This document shows, piece after piece, positions 33,448-47,654 of a stretch of 64,000 bases of DNA; the first letter of the stretch is position 1; the number at the start of each line of letters is the position of its first letter. This DNA comes from Pararge aegeria (taxonomy: Eukaryota; Arthropoda; Insecta; Lepidoptera; Nymphalidae): contig NC_053181.1 in assembly GCF_905163445.1 (NCBI RefSeq), forward strand, positions 4,216,001-4,280,000. The letters are read 5' to 3'. The notes below the pieces were generated by a model that was not told where the DNA came from, searched no databases, and saw only the letters and a program-made list of their open reading frames with translations. Position numbers and translations under genes: made by a program.

Positions 33448-36400
33448 AATTTAAGTTTGTCTTTATTTTATACGGAGAAGACGTAACTCGTAATTAGAAA
33501 CATTTATTTTTGTACATTTAGTACCTTTTGTTAAAATTGCGACCTGACGAGTAGTTACCATCGTCGAGAAATATTTGCAGCACCAATGAAGCGACAAACG
33601 CGTCGAGATTTAAGGAATTTATTTAGCCGTACCTTGAATAATCTATCATTTAAGTTAGTTAGAACACTAGCTGTAGCTGATTTCACTTCGTATGTACGTG
33701 GAAGAAAAGATAAGGTTTTCGAGGAATGCCTGTTAGACAAAATTTTATCTCACTCTTTTCTGACCCATTATTAGTTTCGAAATTATGATTGAGACCGTTT
33801 TAGGGTTTTATGTCAAGATTGCATTAAACACTTATTATCATGTGATCGTGCTTGCACGCTCGAATGTGTTATCAATAAGAAGAATTAACTGTGAAACCAA
33901 TTACTATCGATGTTATCATGCCTGCACTCGGTGTTACATCATATAATTTTTTTTTTTTGCTTTTTTAAACTAAAAAAAGGACTAAGAGGTAAAATACTTA
34001 ATGAAATTCCCATATTTTGATTCAAATTTCATACGAGAATTATTTTTTAATGTAGAATATTGTGTGCCATCTTTCTGGAGTGTTCTTGTAATGCTTATGA
34101 TAAAGCAATGGCATAGGGGCATTCAAGTGGTAAACAATGCTTTGTTAGTTTTTACGAATGAAAATGTATCACAGTCTCAACAAAACATAAAAAGATATAA
34201 ACAAAATAGAGTTCTCGTTATTTTGTCAATCTTTGTTTTAAAATTGTAATAATTATATATACTAACTAACTTCAAAATAAAGCTATATGTATTCGTACTT
34301 GCCCCGATCTGCGAAGAAGCTTACAAGTAATGCAGCCTGGTATGTATTTTAATTTCACCTAATTAATCCCTCGGTCGTTTTATTTGTCCACACAATAATC
34401 CATTGTCGATGCGTAATGTAATGTAGTAAGTAACACCAAGCTTGTGTGTAATGTTTGTAAAGGGACACTAATGCGATTAGTAAATAGACACCCCAACGGA
34501 GTGAAGGACGGTCGATGAACTTAACAATAGCTGGGTTTGATTGATTCTAGTTTGTCTTATAATATATTCACAATACTGACTTTTTACAATATCATGTAAG
34601 AAAAACCTATGGCCCCATATATTTATATTTTTGTTATTGTATTCCAAAGAATTGCGGAACAAACTTGTGAGAGATTGAAAAGTGAAATAAACACAACTCA
34701 TTTTGAAAACTTCCTAGGCCAAATTTGTAAATTTTGGTGACGCGCTAAATCAGGTGTCGAAATATTTTATAAATTTGCTGTTCTACATCCTAAAGTAGAG
34801 AGGAATATTAAATCGTTTAATAATAGGCGACAAAAACTTATTTAGCCGTCTATGTCATCAGTTTCTATGTTCTGACACAACTACAAATGCTGATCGTATT
34901 TTAATGGAATATTCTCGTGACGAAGCATACTTAGGCTGAAAAATCGGCCGATAAGGTAATAAAGTTTATTTCTTCGCTTTATACCTAAAACTCATTAGTT
35001 CTGTAGGTGTTAATGAATGCATAGTATAAAAAAAAAAGATTATTTAGAGTTTCAATAATAAACAAAAGACTAATAAATTTGAATCTTACTGATTCAAGAC
35101 TAGCATAAGATTTTTGACAAATAATTTTAGATAAAATACCGAATTAAAGGACAAAAACTAGAAGGCTCAATTAATTATACAGGACGCTTGAAATATCAAG
35201 TAAGCGTTTTTTTTTTATATTTGCTGCATTAACTAATTATTCTAATAGAGTCCTTAAAAACGAAAAATGATAAAATATTTGATTTTTCGTATTTACTGCA
35301 TGGGCAAAATAATAAAATAAGTCATTGAAAATGTAAGGTGCCGTAATATTATTTTTAAGAATTCGTTTGCAAGAATTATAGCATACCTTACCTTAAGACT
35401 AAACCAACCTTGAACAAATACGCAAAAATAATACGATCTTCCGTAAACTAACCAGACCAGATGTAAAAGACAAATAGACAAAGTTATTGTTCACAATGTT
35501 ATGTTATACAAGATTATGATAATATCCGCGGACTAACTAGCAACTAGGTATTGCCTTTTACGACACTTAGAGCAAATTGTAGCCGCGATTACGGGTTACA
35601 AATAGGCTTCGCAGTTATTGCTGTAAAGATACAGATCTTATAGATAAAGAAACGACAGTGTGACAGCGATAGAGATAAAAGTTTGCTGTGATGTAATCTA
35701 ATCATTACAACAATTTCATTTCACCAATCTACAGAGTTAACTGGTCAGGGTCAATGGTGTGTCGGTAAGTAATCCACTTAGCTCCGAACGAGATGCTAAA
35801 AGAGTAAAGCCAAAACGATTTGGCTTAAAGGAATATCAATTTAGAATAAATTAAGAGTTTTTGTATAAACGTTCATATTTTACCAAAATTCTTTATTACA
35901 GAAGTCTCTGTCAAAAATCTTCTGTTACAATGTGTACCTACTCAGTTTAACAAAAAACTTACATAAATTTAAAGCGGGTTTTTGGAGAATGTTTACCCAG
36001 TGTAACCAATACGGAGTGCACAATTGAACGAACAAGTCGTTTTGCACGATTTTGACATTTAGTGGCAGGCTTAACAGTGAACCGTAATTTAATGTTGCCG
36101 ATTTTCCGCCCACGACACCTTCACAGGTGCTCGGAAATAACATTATTCTTGTATCGGTACTACTTTATCTAGCAGGACTGGTAATTGACGTTTTTAGTAT
36201 CATTCAATAAATATTTGTTTTGTTTACGTACGGTTATTAGAACTGATGCACCTAGATTCGTGCCTTTTCTGTGCCCCAGCAAGATGTATCTTACAAGGTT
36301 TATTTTGTATTGTTGTAAAACAAAATAACTAGATTAATCTTAACTTTTTGTTAAAGCTTATTGGGAAATTTTCTACATATAAAAAAAATATCAGCATAAT

Positions 36401-38580
36401 ATTGCAATCTTCGCCTGACCTAAGAGTTTGAGTATAACCTAAAATTTTTGCCTTAATAGTTTGTTTTTAACCTAAAATTTGATATATTGAGGCAATGTTT
36501 GGAACTAGAAGGCTCACTGCCAACTAACGATGATTAATAACATGGTTCAAACATTAAAGATTCTCAACAACACGCACGTAGATAAACAGATATCATGGTC
36601 GGGACCAACCCTTACAACAAGGTCGTAAGGGTAAGGTCGTACGTTGAACTCTAGTTGGCTTCCGGGGAGCAAATAGATGACTCATGACTGATGACTTGTC
36701 ACTATTTACACGTTAAGCTCGGGTCGAGGACCGCGGTTGAGGGATGTATGGGAAATGAGGGGCATTTCCAAATTTAGGCGAGTCATGTCAATGATCTTTT
36801 TAAAGGTTGATCGTTAAATGTACGGGAAGTTTATCTTAATTATGACGCCAGATATTTTTTATTATTTCATATTTTAAGAAGGTTCTGAAGTTAGTCTCAT
36901 CTATCTACCATATCAGAAAGTGCCATTCCAGTTTCCGGGGAATTCGTTAGTTGAAATTTTTTTGAAAATACGCGGAAATTTAACCAGATATTTGAGAACA
37001 ATTCTTTAAAATTTAAAAGCACTGAGCAGGAACATCGCATATAGCATCTCTGGATTATTATTTTATTCTTTGGTCTATATCTTTCCCACCATACTTGTAC
37101 CTACATAATTTATTTCTAGATTATCCCGAAATTATATTATCACCATGTTTTGTATTTGTATTTATTTGCACTTCCAGAATAAACAAGGAAAAACACGTTC
37201 GAGGTCGAAGCTTAACCGATAACCGCCAATATTGTTTATCTTCCAGCATCCCTATCAAACATCCGCCCATGAATCAGAGTATGCAGGCGTTTGGTTAGGT
37301 ATAGGTAATTAGACGCTATTATTAAATATTTAGTCATTTTAAATCACAGAAAACATTATAAAATGGATGTTGCATTTCACTGATTTCGAAGGAATAGGCA
37401 TATATTATAATCGCCAAAGAAAAGGTTAAGAGGACTGCAATAAACAGTCGTGTTATCTTAAACACGCTGTTAATTTTCCAGGTTGCACTATTAGCGGGCA
37501 GTCAAACAGCTTAACTGTTGCGTTTGGCGTGCGGTTGCTAAATGCGCTAAACGCGTTATTTATGCGATTCCGCATTGCGGTATAGTGAGGACTTAACATT
37601 CATTTTATAGTCCCGTAAAACTGTTCTGTTTGGGATATTTATGTGTTCTGGGACATAATTGTATCTGGTGCCCTTTCAAAGTATTCGCCATACCTCTCAT
37701 GGATCAGAAATACTACTAATATTTGTTGCGTGCAAGCAAACTGCAATTTGTTATCTAGGTTCAATTATTTGTTTTTATTATTTTGCAGTAAAGTAAATGG
37801 CTTTCTTTTGTTGTAAAGATTATATTTTGAAGATATTTTTTAATTGCTCTTTGAATTGCCTTTTTGTTACAGAATTAAAATAAAACGATCTGTTTAACAG
37901 GGTAGTGAAATCAGACGCAAACGTTCAGTTTCCCGATTTCCATTTTACTGCAGAGCTGTAAATCTACAGGATTCGCACAAAGTGGTGTTACAATTTCATT
38001 CCCTGCAATAGCTACGTTAACACAGTCGTTTGCGTGCGCCCGCGCTATATGTCTTTCTAATTCACCCAGTGAGTGAGTTTAGTAATAAAGGTCCGTTTAT
38101 TTAGACGGCTAACAAAATTACAGGGCAATTACTGTTTGTTTCCAGTTTATAAGTAGACTTCGTGGAGTTGGGAAATATACGAGCTTTATTTTCTTTCTTA
38201 TGAGCTTGCGAAATGGAATGGCCTTTTTTGAACAGGTACCACCCAAGATATTTTCGGTAAATTTAAGAGTTGTTATTGTAGAATTACTATTACAACAATC
38301 TACTATTTGATTGTGCTACAAGGACATAAAACAATCCATTTTATGACCGAGTTACATACTCTGCTATTAAATTGCGAACTAATTGGTTCGAGGTCTAAGG
38401 TTCGACTCCAAGATTAGATCACAAGTTAAGTAAGTATCAGTTAAATCTTACTCGCATGACAGGTGTTATTTAAAAAGAAAACAAAGTTATCAAAAATAAT
38501 CCATTATGATGAACGGACTATAACTACGTTCTTATTATTTTGTGGTTGTTGTGATTTGGTTCAGGTAGATATCTAAAACA

Positions 38581-38624
38581 TGAATTTTCTTAATAAGATT
38601 CATGAAATATTTTAAGAAAATTCA
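38581..38624. repeat. 12-bp inverted repeat
   Basis: TGAATTTTCTTA at 38581-38592 and TAAGAAAATTCA at 38613-38624, AT-rich spacer. Confidence 0.6.
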
Positions 38625-39152
38625 TTATTTATAAGTATTTATTAAACTAGAAAACTATGTAAACAGCAAAAAAAAATTGTGCACTAGTGCATAAAATTGA
38701 GTTTTAGTCCGCTCACACATAGGCCAAGTACGACTTTACGTACCTCAGCCGCGTCCCAAGGTGAAATGTGCCCACCCTAAAGGTTTCCGATCACACGAAT
38801 GGCATTGGAATACAGCAGCACGTTCTAAGCTATGTGAACACTTTTTAGGACAGGGGCCTGTTTTGGTAAACGGCCCAAGTTTAATAAAATTGCTAGGCAA
38901 TTTCTACTAGCATTCCCGTGAACAAAGATATTGCCCCATAAATTGAAGTCGTTTATTCTACATCTTCAACTAATAATCTGGTTCAAAGATTAACAAATCG
39001 ATAGATATATATCAATACAATAAAAATTAAATATTTCGATTCTTCTAATTTAAAGGACTTGTGTCATCTTATGCTTAAGTTTGTGGCCCCAGAGGTAATT
39101 TCTAGCTATCTTTATTTTTGACCGACTTAAAAAAAAAAAAAAAACAAAACAA

Positions 39153-39210
39153 ACAAACATTAAAAAAATAGGCGAATAGGCCATTTGCCTATTTTTTTTT
39201 AATATTTGTT
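39153..39210. repeat. Inverted repeat with A/T-rich arms
   Basis: AACATTAAAAAAATAGGC pairs with GCCTATTTTTTTTTAATATT across a short loop containing GAATAGGCCATTT; a poly(A)16 run lies just upstream. Confidence 0.6.
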
Positions 39211-39569
39211 ACGCGATTACTCCGCCAATTTTGCGCCGATTTCTATGATTATTTATTTGTTTGGTTATGCATACATCATTTGGTGAAGATCTACTAGAGG
39301 GATTCTGGAAACGGAATTTGATAGGAACATCTACAGCCATTTAATTATTTTTTTATTGAATTTTGGCATATCTCTTCGGAAAGAACCATTTAATCACGTC
39401 AACCTGGAGACCACGGGAACTATACAATAATAAGTTGTCGCGCTTCCGATTATGGTATATAGTAGGTAAGCAATTTAAGGTGAAGTGCCGGGAGAACTCC
39501 TTAACCTCGGCTTCGGAGCATTTGACTATTATAATTTAGATATAATTGCAAACGTACAAATGTTAAAAT

Positions 39570-39688
39570 GTTCAAATACACTTTATTGTACACCAAATGA
39601 AAAAAAAAAACATTAAAAAAATATACACAATTAAAATAAAGAAGAAAAGGTACAAAAGGCGGCCTTATCTATATATCTACCAGGCAAC
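39570..39688 (-). mobile_element. Non-LTR retrotransposon 3' end ('LINE-F'), copy 1
   Basis: TTCAAATACACTTTATTGTA, ACAAAAGGCGGCCTTATCTA and CCAGGCAACCTACC. The ACTTTATTG block is the antisense of a polyadenylation-signal-like CAATAAAGT. Confidence 0.6.
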
Positions 39689-40491
39689 CTACCAACGTAC
39701 CCACTAAAAAGCTTACCTCAAAATAGAATCGATTACCTGGCGTTTTAGTTGTTTTACAAAGTCGGTTCTTTTTTTTCAAAAACATTTCTTTTACTTTGGT
39801 TAATCAATGAGTCTATTGTGATAAGTTCTAGAATACATCAGTGATCGATGTCTAGAATTATAAGTTTATTGTTTAGTCCCATCTGTCACCAATGAAACAT
39901 TTTAATATATTTAGTTCGCAACGATGACGTAACATTTTTTTACTGCACTGAGAGCACGGATACAAATAACACATGAAATTCGCAATAAAAATTGCATACA
40001 ATTTGTTATCGGAGACCTCTCATACAATCCGGGCAGGGCACCAACCTTTGAGCGAGTACTGGACGACCGTTCTAGAACGATCCTTTGAAATAATACACCG
40101 CAGGATAATATTGCCAGCAAAAAAAGGCCAATTGAATATAATATAAAGGACGGTTTGATGTCAAGTCATCGAGACTAATAAGTTTCCGTATCAGATTGCG
40201 TGCGCCGTGACTATTTATTACTTTATTCCAATTATAAAAAATAACATTTATTAAAAATAACTTAAAATTTACACAATCTTGCACAGCGATGGAATATAAC
40301 CTGAAAATTGATCTAAGAAGCTTTTCGAAGGTTCAACCTATTTAATGCAAGAAACTGCATTGAAATAATTCATTCGTTTGAATCTAAACGTCTAACAGAC
40401 GCACGGAAAAAGCGGTTCAAAAATAAAAATAACTAAAGTCTAAAGGTATAAAAAAGTAATGTCGTAGGGAAACGGAAAAGGTAATTCGAGC

Positions 40492-40640
40492 AGTGGCGTG
40501 CACAGAGTTTTTGACCAGGGTATGCATAAAGAAGGAAGATTGTATGTAATGGAAAAATCCTTCTCTTTTATGAGACATACACAAATTTTAGGATATGTGA
40601 TTAAACTCCATTTAAATTAGATGTCCGAGTAGGTATCTAC
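40492..40640 (+). mobile_element. Interspersed repeat 'GTGCACAGGGTTTTTGACC', copy 3
   Basis: GGCGTGCACAGAGTTTTTGA, CCAGGGTATGCATAAAGAAG and GGAAAAATCCTTCTCTT match copy 1 in opposite orientation. Confidence 0.6.
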
Positions 40641-43600
40641 AAAGTGCCGAATTTAGTTATGTGCTTTTTAAATGATAAAAGAGAACATCTTGAGCAAACT
40701 TGCAACCCTGAAAGTTCTCCATAATGTTCTCAAAGGCGTGTGATTTCACCATTCCACATTTTGTCATTGTGGACTACGGCCTGAACCATTCTCATTCTGA
40801 GAGGAGACTCTTGCCATGTGGCAGGCCGGTAATGGATTGATAAAGATGATACTAAAACGCATCACAATTTTTAAGCTGCTTCTGTTTCCAGTTTGGTTGG
40901 TTGAATTATGGATACTGGACCTTCATAGTAGGCGCTTTTCCAATTTGAACTAGAAGCAGTCGGAGGAGAAATATTAAGAGCTGGGGGAGCACAAAACAGA
41001 CAGATAAACAAATCAATTATATGCTTTTACAAAACTATAACTAATATCTATGGGGTCAAGACCTTTGATGCGTAGTCAACCGTTGAAAGCTCTAATGCTA
41101 ACAATGAAATTTTATAAATATCAAAGTATATTTTAAAGCATCATAAATTTGATCGTCTATCTCCGCGGTACAGGTACCAGACACTTGATTATATCCAGCA
41201 CTAGACGCGAAACTACAAAACATCCGTCTTAGTGTGTCGCCTCAAGACAACACAATAGATTATGCTTACACCTACTGTTGCAACGGGACGTTTTAAAGAC
41301 ACTTCTATCGTCACATCATTTACTTGAAGATTTATGTCGAAACTATCGGCCACTGTGTTACTAGACAATTACGTTTGTGTGCCTGCTAGGGTTTGGAGTT
41401 ATCTTTAGCTACTGATATTTAAAATTTAACTACACCTATCAAAAAAGTAGTCACGTTTTCACCTGCATTGGAGCACGTTGTCTAGAAGAGCTGCTTTTGG
41501 GCTTCCGAGCTTCTTCTCTGTACATCAACACTTCGAAGCGATAGTTGAATCACTCAAATATAAAGTTTCAAAAGAGCATACACGGTAGGTACATTTGGAA
41601 TAAAATTTAATTTTTGAATGGCCCAGCAAAATTATGTTAAGAGACTATCCATCTAATAACTTCAAAAGATAGTTCTTCGATTATGAATATGTTCTTTTTT
41701 TTTTGATCTTCTTAATACTCGGAGTGCTTTAGTAAAATCCTAAAGGAGTAGGCGAAAAATTAAAATTCATAACGTTGTATGCGTTGTATTCATTGAAACT
41801 TCGTAAAGTTCTGGTAAAAGGGTATTTTATTTTCAATAAAACTGTTCAAACTGCATTACGATATATATATATGTCATTCAATTTTAAATTTAATGCATGA
41901 TTATATGCTGTTTACTAAACTAATGATAATTCGATTAGAAAATAGTATGTAAATATTTTCGAAGGACAACACTCTAGGAGTATAAGACGCACGTACCCCT
42001 AGAGTTTTGTCCCTATAAAATGTTCATCCGATCTTTCAACAAACTGCCAAAGGCGATCTGTTAGAGTGCAACGACGTAAGAAAATTGAAGATACCTATTA
42101 AATTAATCCAATTCAGCTGACTCATGTACAGATGTGCGAATGGAAAAACGTAAGACAATTAGTTTTCATTTAGCCTGATCATCCGATCGGCGTGAGTGAC
42201 TCACCATGGACTCACCCAACTCGACGGATGTCGGTCTCGGTTCCCGCGTATGTGGGGTACCTACTGATGTATCACCCACTTTTATCAGCATTAATTGGAA
42301 CATGAAAGATTTATCACTGGAACAAATATTTGAATATTGAAGTTAAGATTAGGCAAAGTTGGTAAATATTGTTTTGATCTCAATATTTAAGGTAAACACT
42401 ATCTTCGCACGCGCAGTTTATTAAAGTGCGAAATATAGTGACATGGAAAAAATCTCAGGAATTATCGTTCGATTGGGTTATTTTATAACGTTCCATATAT
42501 CCCGTTTATGGAGAAAACAGTTGGATTAGCTTTTTAAATTGAAATTGTGAAAATTCTCAAAAGGCTAAACGTAATCTAACCTTAGGGGATTCTTGAAATA
42601 TAAAAAAATCTTAAATGTTGATTTATAGCTTAAATAATGAACTAATTGCGCTTCTGTAACTTTCATATTACGGTATGATTTATTTACCACGTACCTACTT
42701 CTCTTCTTGAGCTGTGTTTTACGCCATTAGTTGATTTATTAGTCATATATTGGTCTGGTTTGACAAAATTGCATAAAAAGATTTATTTCATCCCAGTTTA
42801 TTCACCAGGGGCAAAAGGCACTGTTAGATATTTAGTTAGAGGATTAAATAGTTTTTAAAAAATTTTGCTTTTCGAGGATTTTCTTCGACTGCGCGAAAAT
42901 GAATCATGATATTTTGAGTGTACTATTGAATTAATATGTTTAATTTAAATTGTATGCTTTTTATGTTGGTTTGCATTTTTCTCATTTCTTGCATATTTGC
43001 AGTAAAACATTTTTATTTTTTTTGCATCAGTCTGGTTTGTACATAAAAACATTTATGCACAAGACCATAAAAAGCATTAATGAGAATATAAGAGAGGAAA
43101 AAAGGAAAAATATATTGTGCTAACAAGGCAAACACGTGTGAGGTGAAACATGTGATATGCATTAATCACGTGAGCCCGCGGAAATAGTGGGAATATCGAT
43201 CACATTTATCAGACTAAATAATCCGCTTCCGCCTGGTGACTGCTCGATTGCCGGCCAACGGCAACGCATTAAACAATACCCTAGCATAGGTTTAAACGCT
43301 CGCTAGTCGTAATGGTATTTAAATATCCTAAGATGATATTTCAATTGTAACAAATAACATGCAACATTACTTTAGTAGGGGTCTGGTGACTAGATTAGTT
43401 TTAAAATTTTAATACGACTAAGATTGATTACGCCAAAGTTTACTTAACTTATATTATTTTCTCGGTTTGTAATGTCGCATGTTCTGCAGTCCTGGTTTTT
43501 TAATATCAGGGTTATTGTTTATTGTATGTTAGTTATTTTAACCTTTTATTCATAATATTTAATGTCGTCAATTGTTTAACTCAGTTTTTTTATAGAATGC

Positions 43601-44627
43601 ATTAAAAAAACATTTGTGATAATAATAATAATATCAGCCGAAGATAACAGTGGCTCAGCCATCGAAAATAAAAAAGACAATTCTACTTCTGATTTGCATT
43701 TTTTAGTTATGGAGTTCTGTCACCTACTTTCTTCATTGGGTTCTATTTCAATTAAATCAAGAAATCCAATTTCCAACCCGATTTTGTAAACGCGCAAATT
43801 TTCATTTCTTCCTTAAAAAATAAGCCCGCTAACAAATAGTTTTATTTCCTTCATTTTTACGATACTCGATAACAATTGGCGAAAGAACAAGTGCTATTTC
43901 GTATTAAGGGTACTTACTACATTTCTACTTCTTATTCCATGGTATAGGTACCGAGATCGTTTGATATCAGTTGAATTATGTCTTAGTTGTGTTATAAACA
44001 TCGCAATATGAACTCATAGCCAGTTACACTGTTTGGATGAATATCTCTGTTTTGAATTTTAACTCCCTGCGTACAAATATAGGTTTTATTATTTTGTCTG
44101 TTTTGTCTGTATATCATATGCCTGATCATAGCGCCTGATTTGAATGCAGTTGTTTGCATCTGATAGGTATCGCTCACTTCTAGAAAGGATATTGGATAAA
44201 TCCAAAGGGCTGTATAAGCAATTTCCTAAAACTGAACACATTTATCTTGGTATTCGTCCAGAACGTCGTGATATGTATGGGTCATAACGTACACAAATCT
44301 TTATTTTTTTTAACTGTATGTACCTAACCCACCCCCTGGTAAGGGAGTTCTGCCTTAAGGAAACAGAAGGGATCGCCAGCCTAAAATCGCCTTCCGTGGA
44401 GCTGAAACTCTGATTCGGAGACGACGAGATGTCGACCTAGATTGAACTTACAATCTAGATAGTTAGTTATTCAACATAATTCATAAGCAAAGGCCAGCCG
44501 AGAGTAAAGGACAACCCGTTTACGCAACAAAAGGTATTGTCAGCAAACACCATGATATTACTCATGTTGCTCTACATTCGCAATGACCAATAAATGCAAC
44601 CTATTATTATTTAGCTGGAGAGCTAAC
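40641..44627. other. AT-rich, no supported gene
   Basis: GC-richer islands at 41460-41540, 42180-42260 and 43220-43265 have no open frame with splice sites. An interrupted 8-bp inverted CTCTAGG/CCTAGAG pair lies at 41970-42007. Confidence 0.45.
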
Positions 44628-44765
44628 GAGTTGCGAAGCTAAAGTGGCAATGGGCGGGGCTGATAGCTCGGAGGGCTAGCTCGATGGATGTTAGGGTGAA
44701 GTTTGAGTGACGCCAGTTGACCAGACTTTTCCGCTACATAGACGGCATCAAGCAAATCGAAGGAC
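44628..44765 (+). mobile_element. RTE-type LINE fragment (sense), C-terminal coding end
   Basis: GTTGCGAAGCTAAAGTGGCA then ATGGGCGGGGCTGATAGCTC translates as VAKLKWQWAGLIARRA, the conserved C-terminal peptide of lepidopteran RTE elements. A few codons later the frame is lost. An inverted repeat follows immediately (44767-44804). Confidence 0.65.
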
Positions 44766-44766
44766 A

Positions 44767-44804
44767 CCACGACCTTATGTCGTAAGGACGACATAAGGTT
44801 GTGG
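44767..44804. repeat. 17-bp inverted repeat, one mismatch
   Basis: CCACGACCTTATGTCGT and ACGACATAAGGTTGTGG with a 4-nt AAGG loop, directly after the RTE fragment. Confidence 0.85.
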
Positions 44805-47146
44805 AGCATACAAATCTCTACAATAACCCTATCTCCAATAACTTACGTCAAATGATTTATGATAATAATGATTGTTATGGTGCACTGTAATATTTAGCCA
44901 AAGGGGTATAACGTTGTATTCCAATAAAAATCGACATTTAACATGTTTTAATGTTTTCCGAACACATAACTGCCAGGGACAAAGAAATGGTCCGCAATTG
45001 AACCATGTCAGCCGCTAAGGCAGTCTTAATACATATAAAACATTGATTCCTGAATCAAATGAATAGATTATTTCATCGCTTAGCGCAAGTCAAATAAGCA
45101 ATATTATTAGGTTAATCCCTGTTTTATGTTTGCATGATATGGTGTTTTTTAAGTGTCTTTCAAACTTTGGTTACTTAATACTTATATTGTGAGCTAAGCG
45201 ACGTTACCTTTGTTCTTACAGATGTAAATATTGTTAAAACCAAATGGGCAATGACCAGGCGAGTGCAATATGGGAGTTTTCCTAGGCCCTATCAATCACC
45301 ATAATAGTTGCAATTTGCGTTTGACACGCGGCGACGCACTTGCTTTGATGCTAAGTTGTATTTTGCAATTGCCTGTAATTACAGACGCGTGCGCGATTGA
45401 ATGTAGAACGCTAGTAGCCTTCGTCATGGATATAGTACTTTGCTATGCAAATATCACAGGTCGAATGTACGGGCGATATTAATCGGAATTGCGGTTGTAT
45501 TGCGAGATTTTATGAAGCGCATGTATCTCTGATATATTATAAACCTAGCAAGAAGATCCGACCAGGGTAGATTCTCAAGGTAATGAAATAGCTACCCGTC
45601 CCGCAAAACGCACCCTTGAAAGACACTCTACTACATTATATACTATTTGATTATAGAATTTGTTTTCTTGCAGGAGTAGAATATTATTACCTCCTTTGTT
45701 AATCTCTACAGAAAGACCGAGTTCTATCCCACCTCTAACTTTTCGAAATTTATTTGTGTTTTTAGTTGAAACAATTAAAATGTCACTTTGGGTCAATCGC
45801 ATCTTCCAGATAGATAAAGGTTAACATGTGATCTAACAGAAGAATTAAAAAATGGGAAAGAGATTAGCGACCTGGGAAACGAAGCCAGAAACCTCGTGAT
45901 CTGTAGTGAAACCACACACCTCTAATAGGCTTTATAAGCTTTTTTTAAGTAATAAATTGATAATGTTCATTTCTATTTCTATTCAAAAATACTTATACAT
46001 AGCATTTTGGTTTACAGTTTTATGACCAACTGTGGTTCTATAAATTATAGCCTTTGCCAAGAATCGAGAAAATATTTTTCAAATCTAACGGGCAGTTCCA
46101 GACATACGCGTGTTATATAAACACAACTTTATTATTAGAAGATTGATAGGAAAAAATGAGAAAAAGCGACTAGAAAAATCATAAATAAACCTTCCAAAGG
46201 CCATTAACGAGTTTCCAAGAACGGAGCCGCTCTGAAGAGTTCAAATTAACCGTTAAAGAAATCCTCGGTATTGTTGTGTGGAAGCGATACTAAAATAACA
46301 CTTCTGTGTTCAGGCGTGCCGCCATAAAAGTCAAACGTGAAATGTTTTTGATTTGCTTTCTTTTTTGTCAAAAATCCTAAACATGCTCTCACAGCTCACT
46401 TAAAGTAAGTACTCTCAGAATGGACGCATTAACGTATAAGTTATTGTTAAATAATACAACTTATCATTGGATTTTTAAACAGTAAGGTCAATGTAGCTCA
46501 AAATTTATTGAAACCATTACGCAGATAACACGTAGTGAAAGTGTAATTATCAATTGCATGATTGTACTGCCCTATTCCTGCTTGATTTATCGGTCAACTG
46601 CAGCCCTTTTATTGCTTGATTCATGGGTCGCTGTTTGATCGTCCGGGTAACAGATTATAGAACATTGAAGATTTGGAGAAATCTTCTTTAATGTTATCTC
46701 AAAATCAAATACCTAACAAAAGGATTTTGAAATAAAAAAAATATATATATATTAAACTGACTCTTTATTGTAACTAAGCAAATACGCAATTTCGTTTGAA
46801 ATTATATCCTTTCAAACAAAAAAAAAGGGTAAAACCCTTCAAATCAATTTATAAAATACATTACGGAATTCTGATTCAACAAAAAAAATCAGAACCACTA
46901 TTTTTGAAGTATGCAAATGAAATAAATAGTTTAACATTAGATAGCGCATTCTCTAGTTTTAGTTTTATCAGCAACGCCTCTACAAGGCCTTGTGCTTGAA
47001 GCTTATGAAAGTAAGAACAGAACGTATCCACAGTATCGAGTTGAAATCTGGGTCACCTTAAACTGTTGCAATGCGTACACTTCTTATCTAGCCAGTATTA
47101 AACTTGTTGAAAAAATCTACACAAATCTTTAAAATTAACATGACAA
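44805..47146. other. AT-rich with one CpG-richer island
   Basis: At 45200-45480 a strong acceptor-like CTTTGTTCTTACAG precedes a CpG-richer stretch holding MGN-type and 70-codon frames in different phases and an octamer ATGCAAAT. The frames conflict and no donor is clear, so no gene is called. Confidence 0.4.
46741..46752. repeat. Short (AT)n microsatellite
   Basis: Six AT dinucleotides after an A8 run. Other short AT runs occur at 4461-4471 and 41862-41873. Confidence 0.8.
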
Positions 47147-47362
47147 TTTTTTTTTCCTCAAATAGCCCTTGACAGCCACCGCCTCTGTTGGTGTGATGTG
47201 AAGTGATGATGCAGTCTAAGATGGTAGCGGGCTAACCGTTTAGGGAGTATGGTATTCATACCCCTAATCGTCTCTGTCGGTAGGGTGGTAAGTAGCATGG
47301 CCAAAGCCTACTACCAGACCAGACCAGAGAAAATTCAGAAATTATAAAATTCCCAAATCCAA
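47147..47362 (-). mobile_element. SINE family A, head-truncated
   Basis: T run, GCCCTTGACAG, GATGCAGTCTAAGATGGTAG, CGGGCTAACCGTTTAGGGAG, TCGGTAGGGTGGTAAGTAGC and ACCAGAGAAAATTCAGAAAT. The tRNA-like head is missing; a different repeat begins at 47404. Confidence 0.75.
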
Positions 47363-47403
47363 ATCAAGCTAAGTACAAAATACCTATGAACCTTATCAAG
47401 TTA

Positions 47404-47580
47404 TGCCGTGCGGTGACGGCAGATTAGAATACAGTTGTCACCACCCCTACGGTTTGGTACGAGGCGACTAAGGGAATCTAACGGAGCAGCGTTCGCTGTT
47501 CTCTTCTACCTTTTACCGCGACCAACCAACTCTGATTGATTGCATTGCGGTGATTATGGGCAAAACCTCCCTTTGAGAAG
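47404..47580 (+). mobile_element. Non-LTR-type repeat fragment 'CCGTGCGGTGACGG', copy 2
   Basis: Reads GCCGTGCGGTGACGGCAGAT, GTCACCACCCCTAC, GAGGCGACTAAGG and CAACCAACTCTGATTGATTG with GGTGATTATGGGC near the end. The best-preserved copy of this family here. Confidence 0.7.
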
Positions 47581-47654
47581 GTGGATTGTTATGGGCTTTT
47601 GAAAATGATGATTATTAAGGTAATTCATCATCATCACCATCATTACCAACCTAT

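Larger units (their letters stand above)
33448..39569. other. 6 kb of mostly featureless AT-rich sequence
   Basis: Contains a basic 62-codon frame at 33586-33774 (starts MKRQTRRDLRNLF) without further support, GC-richer islands at 36590-36780 and 37490-37590 (GCGTTTGGCGTGCGGTTGCT), and small inverted repeats. No classified transposon was seen. Confidence 0.45.

Noticed and set aside
45205..45482. Gene starting after the CTTTGTTCTTACAG acceptor
   Set aside because: The open frames downstream disagree in phase, each soon meets a stop, and no donor is convincing.
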